Below are positions 21,669-33,064 of a stretch of 64,000 bases of DNA, piece by piece. Under the pieces are notes generated by a model. It had not been told where the DNA came from. It was given only the letters and a program-made list of their open reading frames with translations, and searched no databases. The position numbers and the translations under genes are program-made. The first letter of the stretch is position 1. Each line of letters starts with the position of its first letter. This DNA comes from Haematobia irritans (taxonomy: Eukaryota > Arthropoda > Insecta > Diptera > Muscidae): the NCBI RefSeq assembly GCF_050003625.1, contig NC_134397.1, positions 96,580,162 through 96,644,161 of the forward strand. The letters run 5' to 3'.

Positions 21669-22830
21669 GCTGTGTTGATATTGCGCCTACGGAGTTAGTA
21701 TGCCACTAATATTATTAAAAAAGAGAAAATCGTTAAATTAGTGTGAGTAATAAATACAAATTTGTAAAAATCGAGCAATATTCTTATGTAAGAGCTACAA
21801 GTACGTATAAGTACGATCGACTAGTACATCAAAATTTGAAATTTGAGTAACATTGGTTAATAAATAAGAGTACTATGGCCAAATTTGGGAAAATCGAGCG
21901 ATGCATATATATGGAAGCTATATCTAAATCTGAACCAATTTGCATAATATTTTGCGGGTTTGATTAATACCACAAAAGGTTACCTTGTGCAAGATTTGAG
22001 TAAGATCAGTTAAGAAATGAGGCCTGTATGGTCAAACATAAGGTTATTAGGGGCGAATTTTTCAAAATCGGGTGATACATATATGGGAGCTATATCTAAA
22101 TCTGAACCGATTTCGATGATTTTTTGCACATATAGTTAGTGCTATAGAGGACTACATTTAGCCAAATTTGGGTAAGATCGGTTGATAAATAAGGGTTTTA
22201 TGGCCAAATTTAGAAAAATCGTGCGGTACATATATATGGGAGCTATAGCTAAATCTGAACCGATTTCGATGATTTTTTGCACATAGTGCTATAAAAGATT
22301 ATATTTAGCCAACTTTGAGTAAGATCTGTTGATAAATGAAGGTTTTGTGTCCAAATTTGGGAAAATCGGGCGATACATATATATGAGAGCTATATCTAAA
22401 TCTGAACCGATTTGGATGAAATTATGCAGACTTGAAGGGCGATGGAAAAGATTACCTTTTGCCAAATTTGGTGACGATCCGTTTGAAAAAACGCGCAACG
22501 TTACCCCATTTGTCGAAATCGGGCGATACATATATATGGGAGCTATATCTAAATTTGATCCGATTTCTTCCAAATTCAATAGCGTTCGTCCTTGTGCCCA
22601 AAAAACTCTCTGTACCAAATTTCATCAAAATCGGTTAATAATTGCGACCGGAATCCTGTGAGCAACAAATACATGGACAGACGGACGGACACCAAGCGCT
22701 AGATCGACTCAGGAGGTGATTCTGAGTCGATCGGTATATATTTTATGGGGTCTAAAATCAATATTTCTGGTAGGCACATTTTTTGGCCGATCAAACTTAT
22801 TATACCCTGACCACTATGTGGTTTAGGGTA

Positions 22831-23660
22831 CACCCTCAAAAAAAATCGCTTCTTTAACATATGTTCCAAACATATTTTGCAGGAAGCACATATATTATTG
22901 GATACTGCCGAAACATTAATATGTTTGTTTTATGTGAACATATTATATGTTTGGAAGCATTTTGAGCCCAAAAATATCATATGCTTGGAAGAATTTTTCC
23001 CAAAGACGATTGTGCTCATTGCCTAACATACTCGTAATTTTCACTTTCACGAAATATTTTAGTTCTTGGCACCTTTTTCTGTAATACAAATAATGTTGAA
23101 GAAATTATTCACTTTTATAATTTTTTTAAATTTTACTCTCAAGGCGAAAACATATGCTGTTTGTTTTTCAAATGTCTATTCTCCTGGTTCCGAATGTCTA
23201 TTCTCTTTATTCAAATTAAATAATATTTAGACTTAAGCATATCAAATTTTTGGCCTTATCATAAAACAGTTTTCCGCAACAACATACAAGCGGTTTCACA
23301 GAAATTGTTCTCTTTTGATTCTTTCGCTGTGTTATGTTATCTTTTGTCAACTCTTCCGGTTTCCATCTCTATTTCTTTCTCTATACTCTCTCTGTCGCTT
23401 TGAATAAAATATCACAACATATGTATGTTTAGTTGAAATTTGTAAATGTATATATGTTTGCATTCACACATATGATTTTTATGAAACATTCATGCCCCAA
23501 ACATAATATATTCTAACATATTAATATAGATGTCCCAAACATTTAGTGTTACTTTAGGAACATTACATGTTTGCACTTAAATATATTGTGTTTTAAAATT
23601 GTGCCCGAAACACATTTTGTTTATATCGGAACATATGAAAAACATATTTTTCTAACAGTG
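22831..23660. mobile_element. MITE-type element, family 'CACCCTCAAAA', copy 1
   Basis: It begins CACCCTCAAAAAAAATCGC beside TA and ends at TTTTTCTAACAGTG beside TA. The outer part is packed with ATATGTTT/AAACATAT words. The central part (about 23,040-23,300) is the shared core CACGAAATATTTTAGTTC and CTTTTTCTGTAATACAAA that also occurs in the tRNA-like MITE. Here the tRNA-like blocks have been replaced by a different segment (CTCAAGGCGAAAACATATGC) also found at 32,740. Confidence 0.65.
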
Positions 23661-23870
23661 TATAAATAGTGATTGCACACCCTCAAAACAAATCGCTTCT
23701 GTAACATATACCCCAAACACATTTTGATTGAAGCACCTTAGAGTATACACTGGTAGAAAAAAAATTAATGAAATTTTCTTTGTGTGGATATATTTTTAAG
23801 GCGCCAATTGGTTACTTCCATTATTTAACTTGCAGCATACTCTAGGTCTATCTTTCTAAACACATATATG

Positions 23871-24164
23871 TTTATAGACTATTTCTAAATTAATATATGT
23901 TTGTATCTAAGCATATTATATTTACAAAACATTTTATATCCCAAACATTATATGTTCTAACATATTAACATATATGTCCCAAACTTATTATGCTAGTTTA
24001 TGAACATTATATGCTTGTTTATAGACTATTTCTAAATTAATATATGTTTGTATCTAAGCATATTATATTTACAAACATTTTATGTCCCAAACATAATATG
24101 TTCTAACATATTAACATATATGTCCCAAACATATTATGCTAGTTTATGAACATTATAAGCTTGC
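23871..24164. repeat. Direct tandem duplication, period 147 bp
   Basis: The two units are nearly identical, differing at a few positions. They lie wholly inside the MITE. Confidence 0.85.
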
Positions 24165-24224
24165 ATTTAAAAATATTGTGTTAAAAAATTTGAGCTCCAA
24201 ACATATAATTTTTACACCCTAACA

Positions 24225-24311
24225 CCCTAATTTCACCAATGTGGTATCACAATGGACTGAATAGTCTAAGTGAGCCTGATACATCGTGCTGCCACCTAAC
24301 CTAACCTAACC
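24225..24311 (+). mobile_element. Short SINE tail insertion
   Basis: Only the last ~85 bases of the SINE are present, starting near TTCACCAATGTGG and ending in CCTAACCTAACC. A perfect 12-bp duplication, TACACCCTAACA (24,213-24,224 and 24,312-24,323), flanks it. This proves a separate retrotransposition event rather than decay of a longer copy. Confidence 0.9.
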
Positions 24312-24479
24312 TACACCCTAACATATGAAAAACAGTCTTTTTCGTCCGTGTATCTTAAAAAATACGGTGCGAATTAAACTGAGTTTTATTTACAAATAAA
24401 CAATTTGATTTTAGTAGAGAATTGAGAAAAGAGATATGTTTACACAACACAGCTTTTTAACCAACATTACACTTAAAAA

Positions 24480-24970
24480 AAAAGTGAACCCTCTATTTCA
24501 CTAAAGCCAAGTTAACTTTATATGGAATTATTAGGTTTGGGGAAAGTTTCCTTTAATAATTTTTTGCTTACTTTAGTTAAATGAACTAAAAAACGGAAAA
24601 AATTATACAAAAATGAAGCATAAAGATTTACTAAATTCGTACTTCTCACAAAATAGTTGATTATTTCTTTAAATTTGTAAATTTTTCTGCAAATTCACCC
24701 ATCTGGAACTTCGTATGACACTAAAGATATTCTTGCAATTTTCCACTCCAATATTTTCCTTCAAACTACAAAATTTTCTTCAAAAAGGGAAAAAATTAAT
24801 TATGTCTAATAAATTTGCTTTAATTGTCAAAAAATATTTACTTATTTTTGTGAAATTTTTATGACATATACGTTTGTAATATTGATTAGTTAAAATTTTC
24901 TAAAAAAAATATAAATTTTCTAAAATTAACCAAAATGTTTCTTCCTGGTGGGTTCACTGTTTTGTCAGTG
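24480..24970 (+). mobile_element. 'GTGAACCC' MITE, copy 1
   Basis: The ends are CACTTAAAAAAAAAGTGAACCC-like on the left and, inward from the right, CACTGACAAAACAGTGAACC, each next to TA. Length is about 0.49 kb. Other copies are at 35,273-35,787, 42,058-42,537 and 42,982-43,399. It is non-coding. Confidence 0.8.
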
Positions 24971-25296
24971 TACTTTCATCTCTGTTAAATATAATTTAAC
25001 TTCCAATTTGTAGTTTTTTTTACTTTTTTGGTCAAAACTTGATTTTTAATTTGATTGCCGATTACTCAGAAGTACAAATTTCAAACAAGCTTGATTGAAA
25101 TCAATAGAATTAGGTCAAAATTTTGAGACGTAAGAATTTTTTCTGGTTGTATCTTAAAAGATACATTGTGCATTTAAGGGTTAAAGAAAATAAAAAACTT
25201 TAGTTGCAAATGCCTGTTGCTCCATTTCTTACAAACGATGTGCCACATACAACTTTTGGTTAGAAAATAAACATAAATAATGTAATTTTTCATATA

Positions 25297-26657
25297 CACC
25301 TAGACCTCGCTTTACGTCGCAGATACGTTCCAAAAAAAAAAAAAAAACACGACGCAAAGTGAATTATGAGTTTCTATGGTAAACCATGCAAAGATTGGAG
25401 ATAGGTTCCAGGATTACGAAAGTACTACTCTTTCAAAAAAAAAAAAATTGAACAAAGTAATTAAGAAACAAAACAAAATGTAAACTTTTATTTAATTCAT
25501 TAGAAAAACAAAAATAATATAAGTTCAATTAAAACAAAATAAAAAATTCAATTAATAACCAAAAACAAAATAAAAATTAAACGCTGTCTGATGAGGTGAT
25601 AGTGGCTGTACATCGGTTCTCTTTCACAAAAAAATTTGTCCAATGTTTTCTGAACTGCTTTCTTTTTCAATGTAAAATACATTTCATTGTAGCAATTGAT
25701 ATCAGAGGCTACCGCCTGGGGCACTTTAAGACTCCTTCCGCTGTCAGGATCGTTTTTTATAAAAATTTCCATAGCTTCATCAATCAAGCACATCGCTTTG
25801 GAAATTTGTTTGCATGTCAAATTTTGTTCTTTGCAGATGTTTGTTGAACAATCACTGCCATCTTCGTCATTAGCAAATTGAAGTTCCAGTTGCAACAGTT
25901 CTTCTTTAGACAATTCTTGGTTGTGCGAGAATAGCAGTTCATTTATATCACTCTCCTCCTTTTGCGCCAAACACCATTCATGCAAGACACCATTAATCAA
26001 AGCACTCCTTGATCGGGACATCGTTTTGGCATCTAATGGCGTCGCAGATTTTGCAGCATCTCTTATTTTATCTCCATCGCGATCTCTAATGATTCTGACA
26101 GTTGTTGCAGCTATACCAACAGCATTTGCTATATCTACAGCCTTCTATCCTTTATCAAATCGACGCAAAATATCTAGTTTTGTCTCCAAGCTGATAGATT
26201 TTTTTTATTTTTATTAATTTTACCAGCAGCGCCCTTTCCACCCATTTAGCTAAATTTACACTTGGATATAGAATAAAAAAAAAAAAACAAAAATATAGCT
26301 CTCTCAATGATTTAATTTAAAAATTATTTACCTTTTTCTATCAACCCGAAAACTTTATAAAAATGTATTATTGAAACGCTAAAATAACACTTTCATTGAG
26401 AGTAAAAAAAATGAAATGAACTAAAATAAGCAAAACAAAGTGTGTATGTATTAAAAATGAGTCGTTTTTTAAAAAGAAGGGGAAATCCCGAGTTTGATAG
26501 CATGACGCAGATGAAAACAAAAGGATTGCCACTTTTGCGAAAAATATGTATAAAAAACCAAACAACGCAACTTTGAAAATCTAACGACGCAAAGTGAAAA
26601 CAAGTACTAATTCAGCAGCGACGCATCTTCGAAACAACGCAAAGCGAGGACTAGGTG
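25297..26657 (-). mobile_element. Internally deleted Tigger/pogo element
   Basis: The ends CACCTAGACCTCGCTTTACG and, inward from the right, CACCTAGTCCTCGCTTTGCG form a terminal repeat flanked by TA (25,295-25,296, 26,658-26,659). The interior encodes the two ends of a Tigger-like transposase but lacks the catalytic centre. Such deletions commonly give non-autonomous copies that an intact relative could still move. Confidence 0.88.
25548..26245 (-). pseudogene. Tigger-like transposase, HTH and C-terminus only
   Basis: Starting at the ATG near 26,245, the minus strand encodes MGGKGAAGK, then after a frame slip in an A-run SISLETKLDILRRFDKG, a stop, and KAVDIANAVGIAATTVRIIRD. This is the Psq-type DNA-binding helix-turn-helix of pogo/Tigger transposases. 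It joins directly to an acidic tail with ELSKEELLQLELQ and to KKKAVQKTLDKFF, typical of the Tigger C-terminus. The DDE catalytic domain of some 200 residues, and the CENP-B-type second helix-turn-helix, are missing. Together with the frameshift and stop this means no active enzyme. The family assignment is from motif recognition. Confidence 0.8.
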
Positions 26658-26793
26658 TATTCCAATATTTTCACAATGTTTCAAAAGGCTATTCGGCATT
26701 GCACACCAGGAAGAAAGATTTTGGTTAATTTTAAAAAATTTAGATTAGTTATTTTCAATAAAATATAAATATAATTGTAAGCTTTGACTGCTA

Positions 26794-28064
26794 ACAGGTT
26801 GGCTTATAAGTCCCCGGTCTGACACATAGATGGCGGTGCTAGTATTAAATGCATATTACTTTTATATAGTACCAACCTTCAAATGATTCGTGTCAAAATT
26901 TGACGTCTGTAAGTCAATTAGTTTGTGAGATAGAGCGTCTTTTGTGAAGCAACTTTTGTTATTGTGAAAAAAATGGAAAAAAAGAATTTCGTGTTTTGAT
27001 AAAATACTGTTTTCTGAAGGGAAAAAATACGGTGGAAGCAAAAACTTGGCTTGATAATGAGTTTCCGCTCTCTTCCCCAGGGAAATCAACAATAATTGAT
27101 TGGTATGCAAAATTCAAGCGTGGTGAAATGAACACGGTGAACGCAGTGGACGCCCGAAAGAGGTGGTTACCGACGAAAACATCAAAAAAATCCACAAAAT
27201 GATTTTGAATGACCGTAAAATGAAGTTGATCGAGATAGCAGAGGCCTTAAAGATATCAAAGGAACGTGTTGGTCATATCGTTCATCAATATTTGGATATG
27301 TGGAAGCTCTGTGCAAAATGGGTGCCGCGCGAGCTCACATTTGACCAAAAACAACAACGTGTTGATGATTCTGAGCGGTGTTTGCAACTTTTCGTAATAC
27401 ACCCGAGTTTTTCCGTCGATATGTGACAATGTATGAAACATGGCTGCATCACTACACTCCTGAGTCCAATCGGCAGACGGCTGAGTGGACAGCGACCGGT
27501 GAACCGTCTCCGAAGCGTGGAAAGACTCAAAAGTCCGCTGGTAAAGTAATGGCCTCTGTTTTTTGGGATGCGCATGGAATAATTATTATCGATTATCTTG
27601 AGAAGGGAAAAACCATCAACAGTGACTATATATGGCGTTATTGGAGCGTTTGAAGGTCGAAATCGCGGCAAAACGGCCCCATATGAAGAAGAAAAAAGTG
27701 TTGTTCCACCAAGACAACGCAAGTCAGTGAGAACTATGGCAAAAATTCATGGGTTGGGCTTCGAATTGCTTCCCCACCCACCGTATTCTCCAGATCTGGC
27801 CTCCAGCGACTTTTTCTTGTTCTCAGACCTCAAAAGGATGCTCGCAGGGAAAAAATGTGGCTGCAATGAAGAGGTGATCGCCGAAACTGAGGCCTAGTTT
27901 GAGGCAAAACCGAAGGAGTACTACCAAAATGGTATCAAAAAATTGGAAGGTCGTTATAATCGTTGTATCGCTCTTGAAGGGAACTATGTTGAATAATAAA
28001 AACGATTTTTGACAAAAAAAATGTGTTTTTCTTTGTTAGACCGGGGACTTATCAGCCAACCTGT
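26794..28064 (+). mobile_element. Himar1-like mariner (irritans subfamily)
   Basis: Terminal repeats read ACAGGTTGGCTTATAAGTCC on the left and, inward from the right, ACAGGTTGGCTGATAAGTCC. TA lies on each side (26,792-26,793, 28,065-28,066). Length is 1,271 bp, slightly below the usual ~1.29 kb. These ends are the hallmark of irritans mariners such as Himar1 from horn fly. It is inserted next to a fragment of the 'GTGAACCC' MITE (26,705-26,770). Confidence 0.95.
26973..27996 (+). pseudogene. Himar1-like mariner transposase, inactivated
   Basis: Mariner transposase cuts and pastes the element at TA sites. The copy shows the N-terminal helix-turn-helix region (WLDNEFPLSSPGKSTIIDWY), the block after it (KISKERVGHIVHQYLDM), the first catalytic region (FFRRYVTMYETWLHHYTPES) and the closing PHPPYSPDLASSDFFLFSDL with the last catalytic Asp. 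In the first catalytic block, Asp of DETW is replaced by Tyr (YETW). At least five small deletions shift the frame (near 26,985, 27,140, 27,390, 27,625 and 27,720), the second catalytic Asp region has lost bases, and a stop lies at about 27,895. It ends with GNYVE and TAA. It is clearly dead, though close to the family consensus. Confidence 0.93.
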
Positions 28065-28065
28065 T

Positions 28066-29141
28066 ATGGTCTTAAGCTTGTTAGGAATTAAAAAAGAAAT
28101 GTGAATTAGATAAGTACTGTGTTTTTAAAGTTATATTGAAGTGTAAAGGCTGTTTTTTTTTTTAATGAAGTTTACGATTTCCGTCTTATTACAACCTAAG
28201 TACAAATTATTCAAAATATCCAATAAGTTTTTGTTGGGTATATGTTGATTGCAAAGTGTTTTAATATGTGGACATTGTGGATATAAAAAAATCCTATTTT
28301 TACACTGTCATCCAAATATTTCATTTTTAGGGCTGTGAAACTTTCATGAGATGCCCAGGATGATACCGTGTTCAGCGTTGCCACAATATCACTTTAAAAT
28401 GTTCAAACCTTAGTAACTAGGGTTGCCCTCCTGGCACCAATCGTGCTAATAATAAGATCACATGTTTGCCATTCAAGCAATAGGAATAATTATGATTATA
28501 CGAAAAATGAGTGCATGGGTATTTTCAAAGGCGCCAGAGCGTCTCGATGATGACACTTCTCATTAAAACAAAAACAATAACATCGAAGTAGCGAATCCAA
28601 TCAGCTTTAGTACGGTTTGCAATCTGATCACGAATCTAAGTCACATTCCCCAAATTGCTCGCGTACAAACTTAGTAATGGTCGAACGAAGTCATTGTGCT
28701 CCGGTAAGCACATTGGGAAGAAATGATGATGGTTACATAACATCAGCTATATTAGTATTTTGCGTACGCAAAAAACAAAATAATTCGTTCCTCCCAAACG
28801 AAATTTTAAACTTAAAACCATCGTTTACCATTTGCTTTTCGCTGTAAGGAAATTTGTTTGGAAGAACAGTAGAGTAAGTGCAGCAAATGTGGTACGGTAG
28901 CTTTTTTCTCTATCTAACAACATACGAATAACTAAATCAAGCTGAGTATATGGTGGCTGTCTGAAAATGAAGCAATCAAAGATCAGTTTGATTTTTGCAA
29001 TTGTTTCTTCGTACTAGTTGAAAAAAAAATCACATTTACCTGTGCTCGAATATTTTTTGTGGTTCCTAATCATTTCGTTTTGTTTGAAGGTATATTTTCA
29101 ATTTATTGATTTTCGGATGTAAATAACTGACAATTATAAAA
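28066..29141. other. Unassigned sequence with a MITE end fragment
   Basis: At 28,752-28,875 the sequence ACGCAAAAAACAAAATAATTC...TCCTCCCAAACGAAATTTTA repeats the left end of the tRNA-like MITE. At about 28,376 CAGCGTTGCCACAATATC resembles one hAT-type end, but I found no partner. Otherwise no gene is seen. Confidence 0.45.
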
Positions 29142-29143
29142 TA

Positions 29144-30076
29144 AAGGGTGATTCTTTTGAGGTTAGGATTTTCATGCATTAGTATTTGACAGATCACGTG
29201 GGATTTCAGACATGGTGTCAAAGAGAAAGATGCTCAGTATGCTTTGACATTTCATCATGAATAGACTTACTAACGAGCAACGCTTGCAAATCATTGAATT
29301 TTATTACCAAAATCAGTGTTCGGTTCGAAATGTGTTTATCGACAAATTTTGTTCAGCGATGAGGCTCATTTCTGGTTGAATGGCTACGTAAATAAGCAAA
29401 ATTGCCGCATTTGGAGTGAAGAGCAACCAGAAGCCGTTCAAGAACTGCCCATGCATCCCGAAAAATGCACTGTTTGGTGTGGTTTGTACGCTGGTGGAAT
29501 CATTGGACCGTATTTTTTCAAAGATGCTGTTGGACGCAACGTTACGGTGAATGGCGATCGCTATCGTTCGATGCTAACAAACTTTTTGTTGCCAAAAATG
29601 GAAGAACTGAACTTGGTTGACATGTGGTTTCAACAAGATGGCGCTACATGCCACACAGCTCGCGATTCTATGGCCATTTTGAGGGAAAACTTCGGAGAAC
29701 AATTCATCTCAAGAAATGGACCGGTAAGTTGGCCACCAAGATCATGCGATTTGACGCCTTTAGACTATTTTTTGTGGGGCTACGTCAAGTCTAAAGTCTA
29801 CAGAAATAAGCCAGCAACTATTCCAGCTTTGGAAGACAACATTTCCGAAGAAATTCGGGCTATTCCGGCCGAAATGCTCGAAAAGTTGCCCAAAATTGGA
29901 CTTTCCGAATGGACCACCTAAGACGCAGCCGCGGTCAACATTTAAATGAAATTATCTTCAAAAAGTAAATGTCATGGACCAATCTAACGTTTCAAATAAA
30001 GAACCGATGAGATTTTGCAAATTTTATGCGTTTTTTTTTTTTTAAAAAGTTATCAAGCTCTTAACAAATCACCCTT
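29144..30076 (+). mobile_element. Rosa-like mariner (DD41D), internally deleted copy 1
   Basis: The ends AAGGGTGATT and its complement are flanked by TA (29,142-29,143, 30,077-30,078). The interior carries about two-thirds of a transposase; codons between the N-terminus and the first catalytic block are missing. A second copy of the same length (933 bp), with a different deletion, lies at 61,595-62,527 in reverse. Near-identity of the shared parts suggests recent mobility. Confidence 0.9.
29257..29968 (+). pseudogene. Rosa-like (DD41D) mariner transposase, deleted and frameshifted
   Basis: The product starts MNRLTNEQRLQIIEFYYQNQ and then jumps, out of frame, to the catalytic part. That part (29,340 onward) shows ILFSDEAHFWLNG with the first Asp, MWFQQDGATCHTARD with the second, and SCDLTPLDYFLWGYVKSK with the third. 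Counting from QQD to LDYF gives 41 residues between them, the DD41D spacing of rosa-type mariners first described from tephritid flies. A one-base loss relative to the other copy (near 29,883, in the EMLEK codons) shifts the final frame, changing the last ~30 residues. The DNA-binding domain is almost wholly deleted. Confidence 0.9.
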
Positions 30077-30114
30077 TATATACAATTGCGATATATATGT
30101 TGCATTTTTTTTAA

Positions 30115-30268
30115 ATCGACATTAAGGTGTACCACATTACCTGCACATTTTATGAATTCGTGCTTAATAATAAATTCGCAAATATATCTGAATCGACATT
30201 AAGGTGTACCACATTATCTGCACATTTTATGAATTCGTGCTTAATAATAAATTCGCAAATATATCTGA
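30115..30268 (+). repeat. Direct tandem duplication, period 77 bp
   Basis: Two 77-bp units beginning ATCGACATTAAGGTG are identical apart from one C/T difference. There is no sign of an element. Confidence 0.9.
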
Positions 30269-30597
30269 AATTATGGGTTTCCTATTTTTCGTCCATAGAT
30301 GCGTGGCTACACCCTCAAAAAAAATGCTTCTCTAACAAATGTTCCAATCATATTTTGCAGGAAGCACATATATTATAGGATATTGCCGAAACATTATTAT
30401 GTTTGTTTTATGTGAATATATTATATGTTTGGAAGCATTTTGAGCCCAAATATATTATATGCTTGGAATAATTTTCTCCCAAAGAAGATTGTGCTCAAAA
30501 TAAAATATTTCTGCCAAATAGCAATTTCCCTCACATCTTTCTCACTTCCACGAAATTTTTTATTTCTTAGGATCTTTTTCTGTAAAACGAGGGCAGT

Positions 30598-31810
30598 TCG
30601 GAAACTTCTTAGCCTAACCAACAGAAAAAAGTTAAGTGTTTTGGAAACTTCCATCTCTGTTATGAACACATGTTAAATTTTGTTTCGATCTGGCAACTCC
30701 TTCACATAGGAACAGGTGTTCAAAAAAGACGCATCCGCAATTTTTTTACAATGGAAAAATTAGAAATGCGTGCTGTCATAAATATTTACATAAAAAAGGT
30801 TCATCGGGGCAAGAAATTCATAATGACATGGTGAATGTGTTAGGTGAAAGTGCTCTTTCATATGCAACAGTAAAAAATTGGGTTGCTGAATTTAAACGTG
30901 GTCGCACAAGCATTGAAGATGAACCACGTAGTGGACGTCCAAAAACAACAAGAATAGAAATTGTGCGTGAAATTGCTAATATCATGGGCAACTCAAATGA
31001 TCGAGTCCATTTAATTTTGCATGAAGAACTACAGATGAAAAAGCTTTCTGCAAGATGTGTGCCGTATTTGTTAACAGTCGATCAAAAACGCATAAGAATG
31101 AACATTTCTCAAGCTTGTTTGGATTGTTTTAAGCGAAATAAAATGGATTTTAAGCGTCGTTTCATAACTGTTGATGAGACATGCATCCACCACTATACTT
31201 CAGAGACAAAAGAACAATCCAAACAATGGACTGAAGCTGGAGGAAGTGCCAAAAGAAGGCAAAAACAATTCAATCGGCTGGTAAGGTTATGGCAACGGTT
31301 TTTTGGAACTTCAAAAGTATTTTATTGATTGACTATCTGCAAAAGGGTAAAACAATAAATTCAGAGTACTATTGCAATCTTTTGGATCAATTAAATGTAC
31401 AAATTCGAGAAAAACGTCCTGGTTCACAACACAAAAAAATAATTTTTCATCCAGACAACGCACCAGCGCACAAGAGTGTTTTAACAATGGCTAAAATCAA
31501 CGAATTAAAGTACGAGTTGCTTGACCACCCACCTTATTCTCCTGATTTAGCTCCCAGTGACTTTTACTTGATCCCAAATCTGAAAAAAATCCTTGCTGGC
31601 AAGCGTTTTACCTCAAATAGTAAAATAGTAAACCACTATTTTGAAGACCTTGAGGAAAACTATTTTAATCAAGGGATAGAATTGCTAAAAAAGCGTTGGA
31701 CTAAGTGTATTGAAGTTTCAGGAGATTATATTGAAAAATAAAAATATTTTTGAAAAACTAACCATTCTCTTTCATTGTAGCCTACCAATGAAGTTTCCGA
31801 ACCACCCTCG
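30598..31810 (+). mobile_element. Mariner element (CGAGGG type)
   Basis: The ends CGAGGGCAGTTCGGAAACTT and, inward from the right, CGAGGGTGGTTCGGAAACTT form the terminal repeat. TA follows on the right (31,811-31,812), and the left TA has decayed to AA. Comparison with uninterrupted copies (CTGTAATACAAAC) shows insertion at TA within the MITE core. A lone left end of the same mariner is at 37,638-37,660. Confidence 0.9.
30751..31741 (+). pseudogene. Mariner (DD34D) transposase with two frameshifts
   Basis: From the ATG at 30,751 the product reads MEKLEMRAVINIYIKK, then loses frame near 30,798 and resumes as SSGQEIHNDMVNVLGESALS. The middle carries FKRGRTSIEDEPRSGRPKT and FITVDETCIHHYTSE with the first catalytic Asp. 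A second slip occurs near 31,262. After it come HPDNAPAHKS and HPPYSPDLAPSDFYL. The second and third catalytic Asp are separated by 34 residues, the classical mariner spacing. Full length would be about 330 residues. All three catalytic Asp are kept and no stop other than those caused by the slips is seen, so this is a fairly young dead copy. Confidence 0.92.
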
Positions 31811-31870
31811 TACAAACAATGCTGAAGAAATTATTCAATTTTATTTATTTATGTGATAAATTTTACCTTT

Positions 31871-31933
31871 CGCCTGGACGGATAATCGAACCTTATAGTG
31901 TAAGCCAACACACTATCCACTGGGCTACGTAGC
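31871..31933 (-). other. tRNA-like block (minus), third copy
   Basis: This is the same block as at 15,541, shortened by a few bases in the middle; box B has decayed to AATCGAACC-type. Box A (TAGCCCAGTGGATAG) is intact. Confidence 0.55.
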
Positions 31934-32037
31934 TGTTATAGTCACCAATAGACAATTATCGTTATAAGTTACATTTATATAGCATAGTTTGCAGCGAGCC
32001 GACGAAAAAACATTATTCAAAAGAAAGATACATTTGT

Positions 32038-32110
32038 TAACCACGTGGAGCAGTGGTTAGCATGTCCGTCTTGCATGCAAAGGGTCCTGGGTTCAATCCC
32101 TGCTCCGACC
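32038..32110 (+). other. tRNA-like block (plus), third copy
   Basis: Box A is TGGAGCAGTGGTTAG and box B is GGTTCAATCCC. It continues into CCGACCGAACACC, exactly as the SINE head does, which ties this block and the SINE to a common tRNA-derived ancestor. Confidence 0.6.
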
Positions 32111-33064
32111 GAACACCAAATTTTTGTTTAACTTATATATTTATATTTATATATTACTATATTAAATGTTTACAATGAAACTTCGAAATGTGTGTTATTA
32201 AAGATTTATAGTCAGAAAAGAACAGTGCGTGATATAAACGAAATGGACTCAGCTTTTGGATAAAATATTATTTTTTATTGCAAAAATAACAATTTTGTAA
32301 CAAAAAAAAAATGTTTTTGGTATAAAAGTTTGAAATTTTCGAAGAAATCCAAAACCTCTAACAAAAGAAGAAAGTCGAGTATAAACATAAATAATTTTAC
32401 AATATAAACATAAATTTATTTAGGCGTGAACTATATTTTACTAGTATTTAACACCATTTTAAATGCATTTAAAATTTATGAATATTTATAACGAATAATT
32501 TTGTACTTAATTTCATTTTTACCTTTAAGGCCGGTATTCAGTTATAATAATACAAGTTATAATACCATTTGCCAAAAAGTTATGTTTTGCCGCTAAACTG
32601 CAAAATATTTTTTTAATTTCCTTTCTTTCTTAATATTTTGTCTTACTCGTCGTACGCTCCGTTTCCTTTTTACGAACCAAAAAACAAAATGCCAAAATTA
32701 TAACCAAAACACATGTCCACACATACTTAAATTGCTGCTCTCAAGGCAAAAACACAGGCTGTTTGTTTTAAATGTCTATCCTCTTTACTCCGAATACGCA
32801 ATTTAATATTCAAATTAAAAAATATTTAGACTTAAGCATATCAAATTTTTGGCGAAGCCTTGTTATCATGCCAAGCGCATAGCCAAAACAAATGAACACT
32901 TAAAACAGTTTTCCGAAACAATATACAAGCAGTTTCACAGAAATTGCTCTCTTTTGATTCTCTCGCTGTGTTATGTTGATATCTTTCGTCAACCCTCTCG
33001 GTTTCCATCTCTCTCTCAATAAAATATAACAACATATATATGTTTACTCTAAATTTTTAAATTT

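Larger units (their letters stand above)
20774..22830 (+). mobile_element. TATACCC-type dispersed repeat, copy 1 (split by a hAT)
   Basis: The left end is ACAAGTAAGTAAAG with a GTCGGGCGGGGCCGAC hairpin and ATACCC. The right end is TATACCCTGACCAC...GTGGTTTAGGGTA, also a hairpin. The interior carries several units of about 150 bp centred on TATATGGGAGCTATATCTAA and CTGAACCGATTTC. Near the right end is a GACAGACGGACGGACACC patch. These features are common to a repeat of calyptrate flies. The GTCY-type patch and terminal hairpins recall Helentron-associated DINE-like elements, but that is a hypothesis. Confidence 0.7.
23675..24350. mobile_element. Second 'CACCCTCAAAA' element with internal duplication
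   Basis: The left end is CACCCTCAAAACAAATCGC; the right end is near TCTTTTTCGTCCGTG. A 147-bp unit starting TTTATAGACTATTTC is tandemly duplicated (from 23,871 and 24,018). A short SINE tail is inserted at 24,225-24,311. Words of the ATATGTTT type dominate. Confidence 0.6.

Noticed and set aside
22289..22661. Overlapping 110-codon frames on both strands
   Set aside because: They arise from the internal units of the TATACCC repeat, whose TATATGGGAGC units stay open in several frames.
24290..24311. CCTAACCTAACC as telomeric repeat
   Set aside because: It is the 3' tail of the SINE and its partner LINE. Flies lack TTAGG telomeres, and every instance sits at an element end.
28376..28440. A fifth hAT-like element starting CAGCGTTGCCAC
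   Set aside because: No matching second end or 8-bp duplication could be found within the flanking kilobases.
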